NCBI RefSeq assembly: GCF_000972845.2 | Contig: NC_040027.1 | Location: 9,964,954-10,028,953, forward strand | Reading direction: 5' to 3' | Origin: Larimichthys crocea | Lineage: Eukaryota; Chordata; Actinopteri; Sciaenidae | DNA length: 64,000 bases | Shown: positions 36,701 through 49,000 of the stretch, piece after piece | Layout of the letters: every line of letters begins with the position of its first letter | How positions within the stretch are numbered: position 1 is the first letter of the stretch | Notes under the pieces: generated by a model | The model's database searches: none | Told to the model about the DNA's origin: nothing | Seen by the model: only the letters and a program-made list of their open reading frames with translations | Position numbers and translations under genes: made by a program

Positions 36701-37911
36701 TTACCACACAGGCCTGGGTGACGGAGTAGGTGAGCAGAACGAGGAAGATGCACAGCACTGTTCGGATCTGGATGGTGAGGCAGCCCGGCTGGCACTGAAA
36801 GCAGAGGACGAGAGGTGCGGGTTGGAAAATAGACAGAGTCAGTAAATGAAGCACCTGTTTATCCACCTCCAATAGCATTTTGGACACATCATTAGCCAGG
36901 AGTGGAAATGAAACGAGTGCATTTTGTGGTGTGGCTCATTATGTCCAGGCCTATTAAAGGATATGATGACAGTTCAATGTAGCATGACACCACAGTGTCG
37001 GCTGCGGTGTGATGTTGAACTGGAAAAGCTGGATCCAGCTCAACTCCACCATTCAGGTAGCTGCTTAGCTTTTGGGGGACACCACCGCAGCCAAAACATA
37101 CTACCCCCACTCAGATGAATCCCGCAGTGCTCCACGTGCCTTTGGGAGTCAGGTCAAAACACACCAGAACTGCGTCCAAGCAGGTTGCAGTGACGTCAGA
37201 CGGCCTCGTAATCGCTTCATTTGTGCTTTAAAATGTGGCTAACCATCTAAATACTTTCAGGTTTTGTTTGGTGTGTGTGACATTTGGTACTGGATGTGAA
37301 GTTTTGCTGCTTTTAATGTTAAAATCTGTTGAAAGAAAATGATAAACCCCTTCATCAGTAATGAAAATGAACATTAGCTGCAGCCCCTGGGTCCCCAGTT
37401 TGAGCCACAATTCTCATTTATGTGTGAAGACAATACATTTTTGGCAATATTTGGACTATTCATGCACCGACTGTCAGGTAATTCATGCAGATAATTGTCT
37501 GATTTCCATGGCATCTTCAAGTCATTATATTATTATATACAGCGTGTTTATAACCGTTTAAAGCAGCCACCTGATGCTTTGAACGATGTTCTGCCACTCA
37601 GCTGTGACAAAGAAGCATACAGCCTTAAGAGAGGAGTCAAGAGTCTGAGCAGAGTCCTCCTGCAGGAGGAGGTCTGGGAGTCCTACCTGAACACTGGTGA
37701 GATGCAGGTACATGACACAGGCCACGTGGAAACACACACACAGCACCAGCAGCAGCAGCACCAGCATCCCCCTGAGAGAGGAGAGACCAGAGTGAGAAGG
37801 GCTTCCCCAGTTTTCCACTGACTGCAGTGAAAACACCTTCCTCTTTAATTGTCTCACTACACCCTGGCAAGATCAGTCCAATTACTTTACACAAACTGCA
37901 AATGTGGAGGA

Positions 37912-37942
<31 letters not shown>

Positions 37943-40003
37943 TACTGTGGGATCATTAGCAAATAGATAAGGCCAAACAGAGCAGCGAGGATCAGAGAGA
38001 GAACCACTGCACTGATGAAATGGTCGTCATACACCTGATGATACTGAGAGAGGACAAAACAGAGAGAAAATGTCAACATGAGAGTGTGTTCATCCACCTT
38101 TTCAGATCTTTAAGTGAGTCACGGTAAGAGCAGGTACGATGTTTTCTTCCACGGGGGAATGGAGATGCTCGTTTGAGCTGCATGGAGGTCCTTGTTCGAG
38201 TTTTCTTTCTATTTGTAAAGATCTTTGTGAATCATTTTATTGTTTTCCCTTTCAGACCAGGGGTCGGATCAAACAATCAGCTTTTTAATGCTCATAACCA
38301 CAAGCATCGCGGTGGAGATTTGAAGGTGAGGTGTGAACGCTGGCTCCTCTGCAAGACTCTGTGATCTACATGTGCACCTGGGGTAAGGTTAGGGTTAGCC
38401 CCTACCACCCTTCTCTGTGAAGACCTGCAACACACAACACCTCAAGCACGGCAGGATGGAGATACTGCGACCGTTTACGTTTTCACCATCCTTACTGCCT
38501 CGCTAAAGCTTTGTGTAACTCAAGCATGCGTGTTTGGTGAAAGACGAGGTGTTTCCAGGCTTCCTGAATTTTCTGGCTTTGGGCGTCTTTGCAGTTTCAC
38601 ATGCCCAGAATCCAAAGATCCCAATGAAATGGCTCCTTCCACCGTGTTGAACAGTTTCTGGTGCATCTGCACGGCTGAACGCTTCGGGCTGGTGGCTGAC
38701 GTAACTCTGCTTTTCTGTTTTCAACATAGCAGCCGGGTCTTTACTTTATTGTATTACAGCTAAACACACACTAACATATGTTTGTGAAAACAGTTGAGGT
38801 GAGAAAAAGGCAATGCAGTAACTAGAGTCTTTAATGTTTAATCAGCACCGCCTAGATTTACAGTTATATCTGAGTTTCGTGAGCCTGCCGGATTTCGTCT
38901 GCCTAAAGTTGAGAGAGAGTCGTGTTCATGCAAATTCAGATACGGTGACACGTCAGTCAACTCGCTGTGGCGTATCCATCATGCACCGTGCAGGCTGGAT
39001 CTCCTGTTCTCCACAGAAAATGGTCAGGATCCATCAACTTGACGGATCCAGTGTGTCTGCACCATTACCCTCTCCCTCTTAGAGATTCCACAAAGGAAGT
39101 TAATGTCTTACATCCATGATCTTATCCCTCTGGTTGGTCTCCAAAGCTCCTGAAACACAGGTGATAACCGGGATGTAGCAGGAGCTTCGCCTTTAGCCTC
39201 AAGCCTCAAGCATAACCCACCTGAGGGAGCGGAGTCCACATGCCATTCTCACGCTCTGTTTAGACCTGGAGATACTCAACTGCTTCACTCACTTATGAGC
39301 GGTAGCTAAGGTAACTGTCATCGTCCCAAATTAAGGTCACTGATCATAAAAGGCTGTGCAATAATCTTGTCAAGTTGAATATTGCGAGTTAACATCAACC
39401 ACAACATCTCTTTGTTTCATCATTTCATGGCAATCGATCCACCCATTGGTTGGAGTCGCACCAACCAACTCCCGCCTGGCCTCCCCGGAGCCACGTGCGG
39501 AGAAAATGAGGAATTATATAACCAGCAGGACCGAGCTGTGTTGGAGCCTACTTTGTATGATACAATAAGTTTGCTGTATTTGTGTTGTATAGGTTCAGAC
39601 CTCACCACACGGCATTTCTGCATGAGATGAAAGCGAATGACATTAAATGAATCTAGATTATTCAGGTTCACTCATCTCGAATAGAGCTGAATATGAAACG
39701 ATCCCTCATCCCGTCGTGCAGAGACAAAGAATAATTTCTGGAGCTCTGATGAGCGGTTAGATCTAAACTTCTGGAACAACAGCTGTGTCCTGAACCCTAC
39801 AAGCATCTTATGAAAGATTTCTACTTTAGCTGTGTGGGAGGAAACAAACACTTTATACTAATTTGTCTTCAATTTTCTGCTCGTGGCATTTTCCTGACTT
39901 CTAAAATATGTTAAAATGAGTCACAATTAACTCGTTTTCACTGTGTATGGGGTTTTAATTCTTCTGCTTGTAGTTTGGGTGTCTAGATTGCACACGGACA
40001 AAG

Positions 40004-40035
<32 letters not shown>

Positions 40036-43000
40036 AAACCAGTCCCAGCTCTGTGTCTCCTTTATGGCTCTACCCACGCACACATAGGAGAAAGATATCA
40101 CGTGTGGTGCTCAGACGCTCCCAAATCATTATCTGCACCCCCTCCTGAGAGGGTGGGTGGATTCCTCATACACACACACACACATGAACACACACACACA
40201 CACATGAACACACACACACATCATAGACAACAGGCGTGGGAGAGAGGGAGAAAGGGGAGAAAGAATTAGAGACTGTGTAGGGTGTGTGTGTGTGAGAGAA
40301 TAAGACAGAGGGGGGGATGCAGTCACGAAGCATGTTACCTTATGAGGAAAGTACATATCAGTTACATGTTGCATCCTTTTGTAAATATAACCACGAGTTT
40401 CAGTGTGTGTGTGTGTGTGTGTGTCCTCACCCTGCGCTCTCTGTCTCTTCTCTTGTAGAACAGGGTGATGTAGTTGAGGTCTGATGTCTCGGACTCAGTC
40501 TGCCGCGCCTCAATGAGCCGACCGATGTAGCGGTTGACTCGCGTTCCCGGCGAGTGCTGCACGGCGGTGGCTGAGAAGGACGTCCGATTCCTCAGCTTCT
40601 CCGACGCGGTCCGCAGGGCTCTCCGCTGTCAGACACCCCCCAAAAAAAAAGAACAACACAATCAGTCTCTGCAGAGCCTGTGTGATGTGTTCAAGTTGAA
40701 CTTGTTCTCAAGGGATGCGATCAGGCAAGACCAGTGCAGAGTTTTGTGAGGTCACAAGGTCATGAACAAGGTCTATAAACATGCTTCATTATGAAGCAGA
40801 TCTTGGTCAGACAACAAGTTGATCTTCAGCTGATGCTTTGATATCCGTGCTGAGGAGACCACAGGCAATCTCGTTCAACATAGAAAGCTACAGCTTCAAC
40901 ATACACATCTTGTAACCCTTTACATTTCTCTGGACCTCCTCTGCTGTATGTCTGATCAGCATTTAAGGTCTCCTTCTGAACCGGATCCGTTACTCATCCT
41001 TGGGTTTCAAGAACAACACCAATATGTCTGTCCTGGGCCTCCACCAAGAGTTTAAGCAGATGTGTGCATGTCATAACGGTGATGAATGAATGAATACATA
41101 CTTGTAAGGACATAAAACTTTCCTCACATACATCTTAAAACAAATACAAATACTAACACATATTGTGTGGCACATGGAGCCAAGAGACTTCTGACTTAAC
41201 TGCTTGTCATATTTTAGTGGTGCCGATCTGTCTCACCTGCAACCAATCCACTAATCAACTCTAGCAGTATATATACCCCGGCTCTTCATCCAGTCTTCAC
41301 CAGATCGTTGTGTCACCTACAGTGGTAGTCATGCTCAGGCCTCTTTTGGAAGTTTATCTTTCTTTGTTCTTAACCAGTCTCTTTGTGCACAGGCCCATTA
41401 CCACCACCTCCTGCCAGAGATCTGCCTGTCTGCTCTCCCCACCTACTTCTCCCCTGTCATCCCAGATAGATTGCCTGCCTGCCTCTCTCCCCTACTTCTC
41501 CCTGTCATCCCAGATTGCCTGCCCTCGACCATCTCATGATTCCCGCTTTCCATTCCATTCCCGCCTTCCCAGTTCCCTACCTCTATCTAATAAACCCCTG
41601 TTTGATCCATCCAAGTCTGCTTTTGGGTCTATTCTGCCGCAACTAACACTAACTTCCCGTTTAGCTCTCTGCTTACTCAAATGAACATAAAATTATTTAA
41701 TTGTGTGGCTCTTCTAAGTGTTTTTGAGGGGGTTGTGAGTTAAAGTCACGTCTTTCACAATGTAAGCTTTTGGGGAAAAAGGATTGTTTGGGCCAGTGAC
41801 ATCACACGATGGAAGGCATTGCTGCCATTACACAGTCTGGCACAACCTTTGTCACAGCACATGAAATAGTGAACCAGGTGTTACCAATGATAATAATTAA
41901 GGTCCTGAGTCATGGTGCTGCTGTGGTGTGTGTTGGCAAACCCAGAGTTGACTCACCTGTAGGTGACCTGTGGTAACGCAGTGCAGTGACCGCAAGGACA
42001 GCAAAAAGCATGCTTAACTGTTGTACGCTTGCAACCGTGTTTACATTATTTATGGTCTTTATCCCCGCGGTATGTGAATAACATTTCACTACATGTTGTT
42101 TTTTAAATAATCTGTACTTTGTCAGCCTCAGCTGGAATTTAGTCATTATTCAGTTATTTAATTCACAGGATTGCGTGTTAACAGAGCTTTAAATCCGCTC
42201 ATGATATGAAGTTCCTAACTTGGTAGCTGCTGGTTGATTTAACACAAATGCTTAAACATACAGAAGTTTCCGGCAGCTGGTAATCAGACAGTAAAATGTA
42301 GGCAGATTCCTCTGTGCTGTGAACATCACTGCGTGTCTTACAGTAATTGCCTTTTGAGTTTGATGGAGTTTACATAGGTCCTGTGGGTGTATCCTGGGGA
42401 GATGCTTTCATGAAGCCCAGCTGTTACGATGCCACAAACTAGTGAAATAAGACCCATGTTGAGAATAACAGAATTGTCTTTGCAACAAAGTGTATAATTA
42501 GTTTCATGCATACCTTCAGTAGTTATTCTTCCAAAATAAAAATCTAACAAGAGGCGTACAGTAAGCCATTCATCTGTCACCTTATTTATAGTTAAAGTGT
42601 CAACTGTAGGTGCAATTAGAGCAGTTCTCTGTGTCATTTATTGCTATCTGACAGCTACAGCGCAGCATATAAACAGTATTCTTCAAATTTACACCTGCCT
42701 CTACAGAAGAAAAATTAAAACAGGAGCTCTCTCTCACTTAATCATCCAGTCTCACTGGAAGTGATACAAAAGATCGTAACATAATTGTACTCCTACACGA
42801 CGCTACATCCTTCTTAACAAGTAATTTAATCTCAATTTCATCTTTCATGCCTTTAAGGTTTCACATTTCACTTGTTCCTGGTGTTCCATGTTTCAAGCTT
42901 TTGTAGAATGCAGAGTCTCAGTATGTAGTAATTGACACATTGTGACATTTGTACCAGAGACACAGTAAATAATGCACCTCCTGGCTGATTTCTTTGGTTT

Positions 43001-46000
43001 AATTTAAAAGAAAACTGACTGAAATAAAGACTACAGGACTTTATATTTAAAGAAGCTGCAGCGCCTGCAGTACTACGGACGTTGTAGCGGCCTGTTGTGG
43101 GGAAGAGGGAGCTGAACCGGGAGGCAAAGCTTTCGATTTTCCACTCCATCTACGTTCCAACCCTCACCTATGGTCATGAGCTTTGGGTAGTGACCGAAAG
43201 AATGAGATCACGGATACAAGTGGTCACCGCCGGGTGGCCGTGCTCAGCCTTAGAGATAGTGGAGGAGCTCGGGCATCTAAGAAAGCTTGGAGCAGAGCTG
43301 CTGCTCCTTTGAGTCGAAAGGAGCCAGCTGAGGTGGTTCAGGTATTGGATAAGCCTTCCTTTAGAGGTGTTCCAGGCACGTCCAACTGGGAGGAGACCTC
43401 GAGGAAGACCTAGAACCGTGCTGATGGCATTGGTGCCATGCAGGTCAATGCCATCCAACTTAGGAGTTTTTGGAGCAAACCATTCATACAACGACGGCGC
43501 TGCCTCTGTGGCATTTGGGGTTCAGTATCTTGCTTAAGGACACTTTGACAGGCAGACTGGAGAAGTTAGGGATTGAACCACTAATCGCTGATCGAACCAC
43601 CAATCATCTGATTAGTGGCCGACCCAGTAGAGGACCCCGACATTTAGCCTGGGAATGTTTGGGATCCCCCAGCAGGAGCTGGAATATGTTGCTAAGAACC
43701 GGTATCTGGAACGCTCTGCAGCCACCACGTCCAATCCCGGATAAGTGGAAGAAAAAAGATGGATGGATGGAAGGATGGATGGTGGCCTAAATTTATAATA
43801 CAAAACTTAAAAAAGAAAAAGTACAGAACACCTGTCAGGATCTGACAGATCATTTATGAACAAAGGATTTTGGAGACGCTTGCAGAAACTGAAGCTCTTA
43901 CACAGCAGCTCTCCAGTCCGCACACACCGTGCATCACACAGTTTATTTTGACCAACAGCTTCTATAACTTCATGATTACCTTTTCACTAGAGAGCGGCAG
44001 TACTGATTATTTATAATCTGCATGAAATTGCACGTGTGTTGCATGCTAGGATTTTTTTTTTTTTTTTTGGCTCTTGGATAATCATGCAACAATGTGGCTA
44101 ATGCTATTAAAGGAGATGATACCAGGCTGTGGGTGATTACCAGCACTCAGATGCAAACCTCACCAGAATCATCAGTTACTCATGTTGGCCGAGCTCACAC
44201 AGTCGGCGGATTACAGCTGGCAGACTATTTCTGAAGCCAAGACCGCGTGATGCCGCGACACCAATCATCAGCCACCAAACGCCAACAGACCGACCTCGTG
44301 ATGACCGACTCAAATATACTCGCAACAGTGACGAGGAACATCAACGCACATGCACACGAGCTCAATGAGACTGTCCTGTAGTATTTATGATGCAGCAAAA
44401 ATCCAGATTACAGTGTGCATGAGTGTGTGTGGCTAGATTATGAATCCAAGCAGATTACTCCATCACAAATGGACGTACAGACTCACTCCGAGATATTCAT
44501 GCATGTTCCGTAGAGATACACGATGTTTACACACCTTGTCGTCATCCTCGCAGGTCATGACATTGGAGAAGGGGATCTCGGCCTTGAACCTCTTCCTGCA
44601 GTGCATCAGCTGGACAAGCAGGTAGCACACCGTCTTAAACTTCATCCTCTTGGCTGGTTTGATGTCTGACAGATGAGGACTGGAAAAATCTGCAATGAAG
44701 AGATGATGGGATGAACAGAAAGAACAGGAGGCTAATGAGAGGTACAGAAAACTCAGTTTCCTTCTAGTTATTATACAACACAATGCCTTCATCTTATACA
44801 GCCAATAATAACTCACACCAAAAACATACAGTTAGTTTAGTGTTGTGCTTGAGGCGTGTTAGCATGTGTGGCCTTTATTTTTCATGGTAACATGCTATGT
44901 CAGTATTAATCTCAACTTTATGGTGCTCTTTTTTTTTTGTGCTATTCTGAAGCCTCCCAGACAATTAATATATGCAGTTTGTTCTAAATTAACTTTAATC
45001 ATCACTTCCAATCTCTTAAACCAGATCTTATTATTCGTTATTTTTCTGGAAACTTTGCAGTAGTTTATTCATTTTCCAGCGAATGTTGGAAGGAAAAGAC
45101 ACGGACTGCCCGTTGTTCCAACAGCCCCAATAGTCCGAAATTAGAAATCCCATTAGAACAAAGCCACTTTGTCTGACAGCTTGGTATAATTTCACGTAAA
45201 TCACGATAATAGAAATATTCTGACTCGTTGACGTAATCGTGTCATACTGTTACGTACAGCAATGAAACTAAAACTAAAACTTATTTCACCGCCTCAGCAG
45301 AAGCAGTAAAGTACGATGGGGATGGAAACAAACTAGAACTGGTGAGCATGAGCATCACAAATCTTTGGCAAGTTTTACTCCATATTTTGTCAGATGGTTC
45401 AAGAATATCATTATCGCAGAAATACCCTGAGATATGATATGATGCTTCTCTCTCCTACTTCACTCTGAAAATACCAACACCAATGTGTGTAGTACACATG
45501 CTGGTTCACTGTGTACTTTTCATGCCTAAGCATGGATATCCTCTAAAAGAGTGAAATGCAACTTTCAAAATAAAAGCTTGCTGAGAAACGTTTTCAGGGG
45601 ACAGTCACAGTTTGGTTGAGGCAACAAAACCGCTTCAGGAAAAGATAGTTTTGGTTCTTTTCATGCCTAGGCGAGGCAAAACATGACAATGATATGGTGA
45701 AACTACACTCATACAAATGGGCTTTTGATCCAACGGGACAGTATCTGTGACACAACATCCCTTAAAAGACTTTAGAAAACCTGAATATATCGGTGTGTGT
45801 GCATTCACACAAATACTGTGCTGCAGATTTACAATGCAACACTGACTCTGGTTCACATGTAGTTGTGTGAGATAGTGCTAACTAGCCCTGTGTATGCCGG
45901 CTTAGCACATGGCCTGCATCCTTCTCGCATTAGAGGATTAACCCTTGTAGCAGTGATAGATGTGTCACCTCTGGAGAAAGAGAGGAAATGCAGAGAAAGA

Positions 46001-49000
46001 AGCGACTGTGGCTACTTTACGTCTGTGTGATGGCACGATGAAATATGTCTCTATGTGATGTTTCTGAAGGAAGGCATGTCTCTCGTGGCGAAGCCCGGTT
46101 CCACCTCGTAGTCTCCGTTCAAACACTCCAGGTGGTTCCTCGTGATGTGCACCTTGCTGAGAGCACAAGCAGAGCACGAGGACCAAAGACAGTTAGTGAT
46201 AAAAGTCTGGCTCGCGCTGAAGTCTCAAATCATTATCCCCCTCGTTATTTTTATCAGCCTAATGGCCCCTCGGCTGCTAAAATTCTTCACAGCAAAGAAA
46301 CGTTTCGCCCAAGCGACTCATTTAATCTGGTAACGAGTCTAAATCTTATTACTCACTTGAAACAAGGACCAAATTGAGCCAGGAGGTGACCTCATTTCTC
46401 TGCCTTTTAAAATGCAAATCTCTTGTTACTGTTATGAGTTTTCTTCAGTGAAGTGACATGAAGTTAACACGAGTTTTGTCTTCTTTTAAACTGCTGTGAC
46501 TCTTTTTAAAAAAATTTTTTTTTAGAAAATCCAGGCATCAAAGCGAAATAATTTAATCTTTTTAAACTTTTTAAGACCGAATATACGAGTAAGGTGATTT
46601 CTTAGGGATAGCTTCACCTTTTATCCTTTAACTGCCTGTGAAGTCTCATTTAACTTTTAAACATTAACATTTCAAACACATTCCACTGGCGTCGGATAAC
46701 ATATTCATTTTTAGCATTGCAAGTGTTGTTTATTCTCAAACAGCGTGCTGCAAAATACAGCATCTCATTGCCTCACCACATCGCTGGTTGTGCCACAGTT
46801 TCACTGCGCCACGTCATCATTTTACAATTTTAACATGAATTCTGTTTTTCATGCACTCACTATTTCAGCTGCACTTCCTGTTTTAGGCTTTTAATCTGAA
46901 AAATCTCAAGGAAGTGTCGTAAACAGCTATCAAAATCAAATGGCAAATTACAAGGGATTGGAATAATTGGTGAATCTTTGATAACCATGTTTAACTCGTC
47001 TATAATTAAAGGATCTGTATCTGTCTATAATTAATAAAACTATTCTACAATTACGAGATACAGATCTCATAACGTTAGATATGGATCTCATAATGATCTT
47101 GTAACAGAGATGGCAGACAAGGCCTTGTCAGTGGGTGTTAAACAGATTTTCAGTAGATGTGTTTGTTGTTAATTATTAAATTAAAATGATAAAAACCATG
47201 TCACGCTTCAAGTCTATTAAAACATGCAGAAATACATCGCTTAATGTTGGATACACACATCATAAGGCTGTATTCTAGCTCTGTTGCTGGGATAACTGTG
47301 TGTGTGCTGTGTTGTATTTGTACTGTGAGTCCACTTTCAGTGGGTGTAACAGTCCGCACTGACCCAGGCAGCCCTCCGGCCTCCATTACATTTGCCAGCG
47401 TGACGTCATTCGACCAGACGTCATACTGCCATTTCCTGAGGCCCAGCACGCCGCACAGTACCCGTCCCGTGTGCAGACCAACACGCATGTTCAGATCCAC
47501 CTCCGTCGCCTCCACCCATGACCTGCAGGGGGGTAGAGAGGTTAATCTCTTAAACTGTTAAACAAAACCAGGATTTAACCTCACCCCGGGAAGTTATGAT
47601 TGATTCAAAAAGCTGTTTACAGATTATAACAAGGAACGGGTTTCTCCTGGTCCACTGCTTTGATATCTCAACATGGACTGAAAGTGTGTACTACAGGCAG
47701 TCATGTCCCCAGAGGATGAACCCGTCTCATTTTGATTTGCGTCATCATCAGGCCAAAGTTTCAACCTGTCCAATACTTAGTCCTGCAAACCAATGACATT
47801 CACATCAGCTTCAGCTGTAATTCATATACAACGCATCACAAACATCACACCTGCTGAACGTGAGCTTGTCGGCGTTGAACATTGTGAAATGCATTTCTGT
47901 CAAAGCACCACTGTGAGTCAAACAGCTGCTAGCACAGCAGTAGACAAACTTTTGACACCGTTATGAATGAACCGTCTATCACTGTGTGCACTGGATCCAA
48001 TGCATTTAATATTTCAGAATACTTTCGAATGCCAGATGGAGACACACACTCTCCGAGTAGCTCCTAGTTTCTTTCTTCTTCAAAAGATCTTTGTTCTGGT
48101 CCGGTGTAAAGAACTCTGTATGCCATCCTCAAATAAAAAGTGTGTGTGTGTGCATGTCTGTGTCTACATCACATGCATGCCACTGGTAAGTGTGCAGACC
48201 ATCTTCATGTTCCTCGCGTTGTGGTGTAAAGGAGATAAAGCTGGACTTTTTTTCACGGCCTCTCTCCCAGTGATACACAACGCTCACCGTCACAGGCGAA
48301 AGGTCAGGAGCTTCAGATGGTGTTCGTGTGTATGTTTACAGGAGGATGGCCGAAAAGAAAACGTGGTCTGCCCCTCAGGCTGAAGGAGGGATGTCACACA
48401 ACACACACACACACAGGGAATGAGGTGTTTAGGCAGCTGTCCTCTGAGATAAATTACTCCTACAGCCCATCCATCTCAGACAGAGCCGCGGGGAAAGAGA
48501 ACATGACAGGCGACGGAGGTAAAGGCTTTTCACACACATTGTATAAATACACGTGTGTGTTGGTGTGTGTGTGTGTGTGTGGTGTGTGTTGTGTGTGTGT
48601 GGTGGTGTGTGTGTGTGTGTTTGGTGTGTGTGTGTGTGTGTGCCACCAAGTGTGTCAGAGTTCCTTGTGTGTCACTGCAAATTACTTTAAAACATTTAAA
48701 TTATTCAAACTTTTTTATTGGATTCCTTCCACTAACCTACCTCGACTCTTCGCCTCGCTGTTTGCTGATATTTGCAGATCAAATGTACTTTTTTAATTTG
48801 TGCTTTCTTTTATTGTGTTCCTCCAGAATACAATCTTTCTGCCACTTTCGTACTGTCCTATATATAGGCCACCTTTTGTGAGACAATATCACAAGCACAA
48901 GTGCAAGCAAACAAACGGTCTCCATGAAACTGTTGAGTTTTACTGCTGTAAATTCGCTTTCATTGCCATAAATGCTTTAACGTTAAAAGAGACTCTGATG

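Noticed and set aside
47244..47561. 105-codon plus-strand frame over adcy1 exon B, with its twin at 60854-61204
   Set aside because: Antisense shadow of a conserved coding exon.
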